From assembly GCA_027028845.1 (NCBI GenBank), contig JALVHV010000072.1, forward strand, positions 1-33,911: a DNA stretch of 33,911 bases, written 5' to 3'. The notes under the pieces are model-generated. The model made no database searches and was not told where the DNA came from. It saw nothing but the letters and a program-made list of their open reading frames with translations. The stretch is from Pyrodictiaceae archaeon (lineage in GTDB: Archaea > Thermoproteota > Thermoprotei_A > Sulfolobales > Pyrodictiaceae). Positions 27,886 through 33,911 of this stretch are shown here, piece after piece (position 1 is the first letter of the stretch; every line of letters begins with the position of its first letter). Both the position numbers and the translations under genes were made by a program.

Positions 27886-28374
27886 TCAAGAATCTTTACG
27901 GAGAATAGAGTCCAGAGGCTCTAGCTCGGGATCCCTACCCTCTATTGCCTTCACAACCTCTCTATAAACACTCCTTACCTCCTCATAGCTCGGCGCTGTA
28001 TCGAGCCCACAGTACTGTAGCCTCACATTACTAATCTCAAGACCCTCGTTGGAGGAGACAGCTACTACCTCGGCCAAAAGCGGCGAGACTCCACGAATAC
28101 TAGTTTTTCTCACTAGCTCCTCGCTTAGCTTGTAGTATCGTAGGGACACGCTGCTACCTTGTACACCGAGTTCGCTTAGAAAAACAAGGCCAGTATCAGT
28201 ACCCGGCTCAAGCCTCTTATAAACATCTATTGATAGTAGGTAACAATTCTTCTTAGCCAGCGGTATAATAAGCACCCTTCTAAAAGTCTCGTACCAGTAC
28301 TCCTTGACCCCTAGCTCTTTCTCCTCGATAACCGGTAACTCGGGCAAGCCCGGCCTTGAAGACATACATTGCAC
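27886..28374 (-). CDS. Hypothetical protein
   Basis: 162-aa ORF, co-directional with and just downstream of the Mo-reductase operon. Confidence 0.6.
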   Translation of the reverse strand: MQCMSSRPGLPELPVIEEKELGVKEYWYETFRRVLIIPLAKKNCYLLSIDVYKRLEPGTDTGLVFLSELGVQGSSVSLRYYKLSEELVRKTSIRGVSPLLAEVVAVSSNEGLEISNVRLQYCGLDTAPSYEEVRSVYREVVKAIEGRDPELEPLDSILRKDS

Positions 28375-28417
28375 CCATTCTAGAAAAACGGGCTAAGGGA
28401 GAGGGAATAATATGCCG

Positions 28418-29077
28418 CTATTCGCGTCTACGGGGCTGCTGCAATACAAAGTATAGGCGGGGTCTTGTTCCGGCTAGTGCGCCTCCAGGCGTGCCTGCTA
28501 CCGCCGACCCACTCCTAACTATTCTTGATACCTCGCTATCCGGGTCGTCAAGGTCTCCGAATATCCTTGCCCCTGTAGGGCATGTCTCAACGCATGCTGG
28601 GAGCTTGCCCTCGGCTAATCTATGGTAGCAGAATGTGCACTTATCTATAGTCCTTGTATAGTAATTTACGCTGCGTGCTCCATAGGGACAAGCCGCTATG
28701 CAGTATCCGCATAGTATGCACTTCTCTGGATCAACAGCCACTATGCCGTCCTCTCTTTGATAACTAGCTCCCGTTGGGCACACCGCTACGCAGGGAGCGT
28801 TATCGCAGTGCCTGCACAGGTTGTGAACGAATACTAGCTGTGTATTCGGGTAAGTACCTATGTATACGCGGTGCACCCTAGTCCTCATCCATAGTTGCTC
28901 TATGGGCTTTCTTGCATCCTTTTCCTTGACGCTCTCGCCTAGCGCCTTGAGTAGAGGTGGCTCCTTGTAATAGGTAGGTGATAGCAGGTTTTCCGCAATA
29001 CATGCCGCTGCACAAGCGTTGCAGCCAACGCACTTGTTTAAGTCTATTACCATGGCGTAACGAGTCATTTTTATCAC
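28418..29077 (-). CDS. Four-cluster 4Fe-4S electron-transfer subunit (PsrB/DmsB-like)
   Basis: CVGCNACAAAC, CRHCDNAPCVAVCP, CILCGYCIAACP, CTFCYHRLAEGKLPACVETCP. Confidence 0.93.
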   Translation of the reverse strand: MIKMTRYAMVIDLNKCVGCNACAAACIAENLLSPTYYKEPPLLKALGESVKEKDARKPIEQLWMRTRVHRVYIGTYPNTQLVFVHNLCRHCDNAPCVAVCPTGASYQREDGIVAVDPEKCILCGYCIAACPYGARSVNYYTRTIDKCTFCYHRLAEGKLPACVETCPTGARIFGDLDDPDSEVSRIVRSGSAVAGTPGGALAGTRPRLYFVLQQPRRRE

Positions 29078-29098
29078 CTCGAGGGAGGGGGTTATGGT

Positions 29099-31735
29099 CT
29101 AGGCTTTCTTAATGCGGACTATAAAATCAGCCATGATTCTTGACCCCGCTACTGGCTCCATTACGAATACGTTGAGCTTGTTTAGTGGAGGCACTTTTGA
29201 GTCCTTGAACCTCATTGGTGCTTTCTCGTTACCGTAATTCGACGGTATGAATACGGTGTCTGGGCGTATGGCCTCGGTCACGAATGCTCTGGCCTTAAAG
29301 CAGTTACCGTTCTCGCTACACACCTCCACGACGTCGCCATTCTTTATGCCGAGGGTTTTTGCTCTCTCCGTGTTTATCCATACAGAGTTTAGGTCGGGAG
29401 GTGTCAGTTTTAGGGCAAGTACCGGGTTATCCTCGGTTGATACATAGCTCATAGTTGGGACCTTGCCAGTGATTACCACGAACTCGTCGCTGCCTAGGCT
29501 CTTCCTCTTCCACATCCAGCGTGGCGGAACCCATGTTGGCAATGGATGCCATTCAGGCTTAACGGGGAACTTGCGTTTTCCTATTAGCATGACAAGTTTC
29601 AGCGGCATTATCTCTATCTTACCGGTAGGCGAGTTAAGCCAGCCATTCTCTAGTATCTTGGCGTTCATTTCTAGGCCCCATTCCTCCGGAGCAACTAGTA
29701 TTGCGCCGTCTCGTCTAAGCTTCTCATAACTTAGGCCCATACAGCTTGCCTGCGCCTTTATTATCCTTGAGGTCAAGTCGTCGTAGCCTTTTGTCTTCTC
29801 GTATTCCTCTACTGCTTTCTTGAACTCCTCAACGCAGTTGGATGGGCCTATCTCCTCGGCGATCATTTCGGCATACTTTTCTAAGAGACCTTTATCTACG
29901 CCACTTATTATGTCTGCGAGTATTTCTAGCATGTTCTTACACTGAGCATCGCTGGGCGGCTCATGAGCCGCGAATGCTGCTCTGATTATCTTTGCTGTCG
30001 TGAAGGGTGCACCTGTTATCGTGTAGCTTCTCTCCGTGTAGGCGCATTCTGGTATGAAGACGTCGCTGTATGCTACTGTGTCGTCGGGCCCAGCTCCTAT
30101 GTCTACTATGAGATCTACTGTGGGTAGCTTAGCTATCTTCTCGAAGACGTCGCCAACCATTGTTCTTGCCGGGTTGGCTCCAATGACGATTATTACCCAT
30201 CCTTTTTCGCGTACTAGTTGCTCCCAGGGCCACTGATACCCGTGGCCAAATACCAGTAGGGGGCCTTTCACTTTGCCGCCATCGCTTAGCTCTATCTCAT
30301 AGCTTAGCTCTGATTGGTATAGCACCGACTTGGGGGAAGCTATTGGGGGAGGTGCTCTTGACAGGACGCTCTTTATGCCTGCAGCTGATAAGACTACTCC
30401 ACCCGGCCTTAGGAGATTACCTGTTAGCGCCGCTAGTATTGAGGCTGCACGGTATAGTTGGAAAGAGTTCCACCATCTATTGGTATTCCATCCGGTCTCT
30501 ATTGTTGCTGGCTTGGTTGTAGCGAACTCGGTAGCTATTCTCTCGATGATCGCTGCTCTTACGCCGGTTATCCTCTCTGCCCATACAGGTGTATAGCTTG
30601 ACACGTGGTCTCGGAGCGCCTCGAATACCGTTCGTACCTTCTTGCCTTTGTATTCCCTCGCGTTATTTGGTAGCTCTATTGCGGGGAGCTTTGCCTCGCT
30701 TGCCCAGGTGAAGCTATTGGTCGCCTTATCGTAGACTAGGAAGTCTATTAGCTCAACCTCTTTCCCGGCTATGTTCTTCTTTATCTTCCTTGTCGCTATG
30801 GGCGCAAGCCCCTCGGCGTCTATAATCATTGGTGCATTAGTGTATTTTACCAGGTATTCTTCGTCGTAAAGTTTCTTCGTTATCACGACGTTTATAGCTG
30901 CTAGTAGGAATGCTAGATCAGTGCCTGGCTTGATGGGTATCCATTCGTCGGCCTTGGCGGCCCACTCGCTGAGCCTCGGGTCGAGAACTACTAGTTTATA
31001 GTTACGCCGGTACATACCAGCCTTTGAGGTCTGGCCAACAGCTATTGAGCCGCCAAGGTTTCTGCCGAAGCTTAGGAAGTAGCGAGTTCTCTTATAGTCC
31101 GGTACCAGCTCTGAATGCTTGCCAGCGAGCCCCATCATGCCCCAGGCTAGAGCCTTAGGCATGACGCATGTGGATAGAGGCATGCTAGCGATATTCGGTA
31201 TCCCCAGCGTCTTTGCAAAACTGACTACGTGGTGATGATATGTTGCACAGCCTATTTGGCCTATTATCAGTATCGTTTTCTTTGCTAGCTCGCCTCTATC
31301 CCTTAGCTCCTTAAGCTTCTTCGCGACAATACCTATAGCCTCATCCCAGCTAGCCTCCCGGAACTCCCAGTCTCCGCGCCTTGTACCCTGCTTCCTGACG
31401 AGAGGCTTCTTGATTCTATCAGGGCTTATTGCCTTGAAGAGACCCATGTTACCCCTAGCACATATGCGGCCCTCGTTCAGTGGCGCTGCCTTGGGGTTAC
31501 CCATTATTCTCTCGGGGCGCCCGTTCCTCACTCTGATTATTATGCTGCACTGGGCTGTACACATCCTGCAAATGCTCGGCACATAGCTCACGTTGACTGG
31601 GCCTAGCTTCTTGGCCTGTAGTACAGCTATCTTCTTGTCCCTAGAGACAAGCCTTGTTGAGAAGGGAAGCGTCGCCGCTAGTGTACCTACTCCTGCTATT
31701 TTTAGGAACTCTCTACGCGATACATGAACACTCAT
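29099..31735 (-). CDS. Molybdopterin oxidoreductase catalytic subunit (Psr/Phs/Ttr-like), Tat-exported
   Basis: Tat signal SRREFLKIAG; CRMCTAQCSIIIRVRNGRPERIMGNPKAAPLNEGRICARG [4Fe-4S]; MPLSTCVMPKALAWG supplies a candidate Cys Mo ligand. Confidence 0.93.
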   Translation of the reverse strand: MSVHVSRREFLKIAGVGTLAATLPFSTRLVSRDKKIAVLQAKKLGPVNVSYVPSICRMCTAQCSIIIRVRNGRPERIMGNPKAAPLNEGRICARGNMGLFKAISPDRIKKPLVRKQGTRRGDWEFREASWDEAIGIVAKKLKELRDRGELAKKTILIIGQIGCATYHHHVVSFAKTLGIPNIASMPLSTCVMPKALAWGMMGLAGKHSELVPDYKRTRYFLSFGRNLGGSIAVGQTSKAGMYRRNYKLVVLDPRLSEWAAKADEWIPIKPGTDLAFLLAAINVVITKKLYDEEYLVKYTNAPMIIDAEGLAPIATRKIKKNIAGKEVELIDFLVYDKATNSFTWASEAKLPAIELPNNAREYKGKKVRTVFEALRDHVSSYTPVWAERITGVRAAIIERIATEFATTKPATIETGWNTNRWWNSFQLYRAASILAALTGNLLRPGGVVLSAAGIKSVLSRAPPPIASPKSVLYQSELSYEIELSDGGKVKGPLLVFGHGYQWPWEQLVREKGWVIIVIGANPARTMVGDVFEKIAKLPTVDLIVDIGAGPDDTVAYSDVFIPECAYTERSYTITGAPFTTAKIIRAAFAAHEPPSDAQCKNMLEILADIISGVDKGLLEKYAEMIAEEIGPSNCVEEFKKAVEEYEKTKGYDDLTSRIIKAQASCMGLSYEKLRRDGAILVAPEEWGLEMNAKILENGWLNSPTGKIEIMPLKLVMLIGKRKFPVKPEWHPLPTWVPPRWMWKRKSLGSDEFVVITGKVPTMSYVSTEDNPVLALKLTPPDLNSVWINTERAKTLGIKNGDVVEVCSENGNCFKARAFVTEAIRPDTVFIPSNYGNEKAPMRFKDSKVPPLNKLNVFVMEPVAGSRIMADFIVRIKKA

Positions 31736-31749
31736 CTAGAGTCAACCTC

Positions 31750-33057
31750 CTACTTGCTTTTAGTAGTTAAAAGTCTTGGTAGAAGGAGTTCAATACCTAT
31801 GTAGACGAGGAGGCCTAGTGCAAAAGCACCAACTATTACTGCTGCATCGCCTGCCTCTACGTGGTAGCTCCTTGCCCCGTAGAGCAGATAGTACGGGTTA
31901 ATCGCCGAGCCTAGGTGGAGTGCCTTGAGCCTCGCCTCCTGAGCACCTATTATCATGCCGTACTTCTCGGCGTACCCCGCGACAAGGAACAATATAGCAG
32001 CCACGATAGCTGCTAAGGATTTTCTCTTAATGAGTGCTATTACTGCTAGTATCGGTGCTGCGATGTATCCTAGTAGGACCTCTACTCCATAGAATACTAG
32101 GGCGTGATGCCCTGACGTTATTTCTTCAAGGTATAGGCGGGTTGGTTCGGATACTGTGCCGTAGGAGAACCACCAGGCAGTGATTATTCCTAGGGTTACT
32201 GCTACTAGCGCTATAGGCGCTGCAGTGATATAGGGTAATAGTTTGTTGAATTCGCTCTTTGTCTCGTCTTCCTCCATGCTTAGTATTGTCGGCAATGTTA
32301 TCAATGGTATCCAGGAGGCGCCAAGACCTATAGCAGCTACTAGGAAGACTGCACCGAGGCTCGGTGACGATATACCTATAAGGCTTATCGCGTTACCAAA
32401 TACCTGTCCTAAGTTGATCTCGAGACCTATTGCACCAATGATGGCTGCTACTGCTAGCGCCTTATCTAGTAAAGTGTACTTGTTCCTCGGCCCAAAGACG
32501 TTATGAATCAATATAACAGCGATGGGGAGCGCGAGTACCGCGTAAAATACTGGCATCCAAGCTATTCTCGAAGAAGAGTGCCACCCCCTAAGCAACCACG
32601 CACCATGATCGGGGCGACCTAAGTCGGCAAACACTATGTACCATGCTGGTATTAGTAGACCAAAAACGAGTACGTACATATGCCTTACTATTCTAACTAC
32701 TTGTTCGCTTAGAGGCCTATAGAGCAATAGAATCGACGCGATTATCGCTGCTCCTGCTGCCGAGCTAGCAAAGAATGCGTAGCTGGGCACTAATATACCC
32801 CATGGAAATGCTGCTCGCTCTGCCCAAGGCTTAGTCTCACCGTATCTTTCGTAGGTGTACCAGGCCCCGATTATGAACAGGATTAACAGTATAACTATTC
32901 CAGCATAGAGCGTGGCCCTTGTCAGTGCCTTTTCACCTCTTCCTACCGTTGTTTGATTACTTTCTTTGACGCTAAAAATAATAGAACCGTACGCGTCAAA
33001 AGCAAGATATAAATACTCCTTATTTTTCTTTATTTTCACTAAAATAGTCCATACCAT
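31750..33057 (-). CDS. NrfD/PsrC-like membrane subunit
   Basis: About ten TM helices, PSYAFFASSAAGAAIIAS, FADLGRPDHGAWLL; adjacent to the Fe-S and Mo subunits. The 5' end is uncertain. Confidence 0.88.
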   Translation of the reverse strand: MVWTILVKIKKNKEYLYLAFDAYGSIIFSVKESNQTTVGRGEKALTRATLYAGIVILLILFIIGAWYTYERYGETKPWAERAAFPWGILVPSYAFFASSAAGAAIIASILLLYRPLSEQVVRIVRHMYVLVFGLLIPAWYIVFADLGRPDHGAWLLRGWHSSSRIAWMPVFYAVLALPIAVILIHNVFGPRNKYTLLDKALAVAAIIGAIGLEINLGQVFGNAISLIGISSPSLGAVFLVAAIGLGASWIPLITLPTILSMEEDETKSEFNKLLPYITAAPIALVAVTLGIITAWWFSYGTVSEPTRLYLEEITSGHHALVFYGVEVLLGYIAAPILAVIALIKRKSLAAIVAAILFLVAGYAEKYGMIIGAQEARLKALHLGSAINPYYLLYGARSYHVEAGDAAVIVGAFALGLLVYIGIELLLPRLLTTKSK

Positions 33058-33220
33058 ATTGCTATACTATTTGCACAGCTTGATGAATTAAAATATTTAA
33101 AGGTAATAATCAAGCACCACATAGAATTAGGCTCAATGAACGATGAATATAAGAGATTAGAAAACATAGGGGACTCGAAAAAGCTGCTCGCAATCACGGA
33201 CTCGAAGAGGAAGTATTGAG

Positions 33221-33484
33221 CTATCTTGGCCTTCTGCCACGTGGTTGTTGTGCTCTAAGCCATGGTGTTATGGGTTCGAGCTGTCTGCCGCAGAAGGGGC
33301 ACTTGTAGTGCAATCGCTTGGCGTCTGCTGCGCAGAAGTATGCATCATATTTGTCCTTGCAGTATGGGCAAGCGTAGACTATGTCGAGTGTTAGGTCTAG
33401 CTTTTTGCCACATATCCTGCACTTGACCGTTACCCAGCCCTTATGGCCTACAGCGTTTATTCCCTTGAGCCCTGCTGTTGACAT
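33221..33484 (-). CDS. Small zinc-ribbon protein
   Basis: CRICGKKLD, CPYCKDKYDAYFC, CPFCGRQLEP. Confidence 0.75.
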   Translation of the reverse strand: MSTAGLKGINAVGHKGWVTVKCRICGKKLDLTLDIVYACPYCKDKYDAYFCAADAKRLHYKCPFCGRQLEPITPWLRAQQPRGRRPR

Positions 33485-33558
33485 GAGCCTACCCCCAGCC
33501 TCTGCGGAGGACTAGAGACACTATATTAGTTACCCTCGTCTCTGCTCAGCTTATTGGA

Positions 33559-33622
33559 GCCTATGAGGAGAGCGCTCTTCGCCGAGCAATGGTCGTGAGG
33601 AGAAGGCCGGGATTTCTGAGGC
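33559..33622 (+). ncRNA. C/D-box sRNA candidate
   Basis: GCC-T-ATGAGGA(C, 33563-33569)-gagcgctcttcg-CCGA(D', 33582-33585)-gcaatggtc-GTGAGGA(C', 33595-33601)-gaaggccgggattt-CTGA(D, 33616-33619)-GGC. Terminal GCC/GGC stem; intergenic. Confidence 0.68.
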
Positions 33623-33634
33623 CCTTCACTGCTC

Positions 33635-33911
33635 CTAGAGCTTCTTTAGCCTTGCAACATAGACGCTGTTCCTAGCATCTATTGATACTATGGCGTAGTG
33701 GCCTCTCTGGAGCGGACCCGGGTTTACTAAGAGCGTCCTTCCTATGTTAGTGACCCCGGGGGCCTCGTGTATATGCCCTGTTAGGAGCAAGCGTGGCTGG
33801 TACTTCTCTACGAGTTCTCTGAGCTTTTTGCTCCCGACGTACTCGCCGCCCCGGACTAGGTCTAGGCCACTCCTATAAGGCGGGTTGTGGACCACGAGGA
33901 TTGTTGATTCC
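33635..33911 (-). CDS. Calcineurin-like metallophosphoesterase, C-terminal part (truncated by right window edge)
   Basis: STILVVHNPPYRSGLD...LLLTGHIHEAPGVTNIGRTLLVNPGPLQRGHYAIV (GHxH motif). The frame is open past 33895 to the edge, so the track's start there is not the real one. Confidence 0.8.
   Translation of the reverse strand, partial: ESTILVVHNPPYRSGLDLVRGGEYVGSKKLRELVEKYQPRLLLTGHIHEAPGVTNIGRTLLVNPGPLQRGHYAIVSIDARNSVYVARLKKL

Noticed and set aside
1-33911. CRISPR array, transposon or prophage
   Set aside because: No regularly spaced repeats, transposase, integrase or phage structural genes are visible.
1-33911. tRNA or rRNA genes
   Set aside because: No GGTTCRAATCC-type T-loop with a matching acceptor stem, and no rRNA motif, was seen in the intergenic gaps. 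A tRNAscan run would settle intron-containing or split cases.

Overview
This 33.9 kb window is gene-dense and looks like chromosome from a hyperthermophilic crenarchaeon. The gene content and style fit Desulfurococcales/Pyrodictiaceae, but that is inference. I support about 25 protein-coding genes. They include a CBS-containing IMPDH (cut by the left edge), a TIP49/RuvB-like ATPase, a radical SAM enzyme, a Hel308-type helicase, two divergent PP-loop/PAPS-reductase-like proteins, an ABC permease plus binding protein, a TldD/PmbA pair and a rhomboid. They also include an aminotransferase, a Cas4-like protein with no CRISPR nearby, a KaiC-like ATPase, a CPA2 antiporter with CBS domains, an ATP-dependent DNA ligase, a three-subunit Mo/Fe-S/NrfD reductase and a metallophosphoesterase (cut by the right edge). 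I see no CRISPR array, transposon, rRNA or tRNA. The best non-coding signals are two to four intergenic C/D-box sRNA candidates and an exact 11-mer (GGGCTGTGAAG) found three times, always intergenic and on the minus strand. There is also a GC-rich foldable element at 22440-22536 and an 18-bp perfect palindrome abutting a TATA-like box. A small two-helix membrane protein appears to have no normal start codon unless a -1 frameshift at GGGAAAA (or a sequence error) is invoked. I did not find a clearly new multi-gene system.
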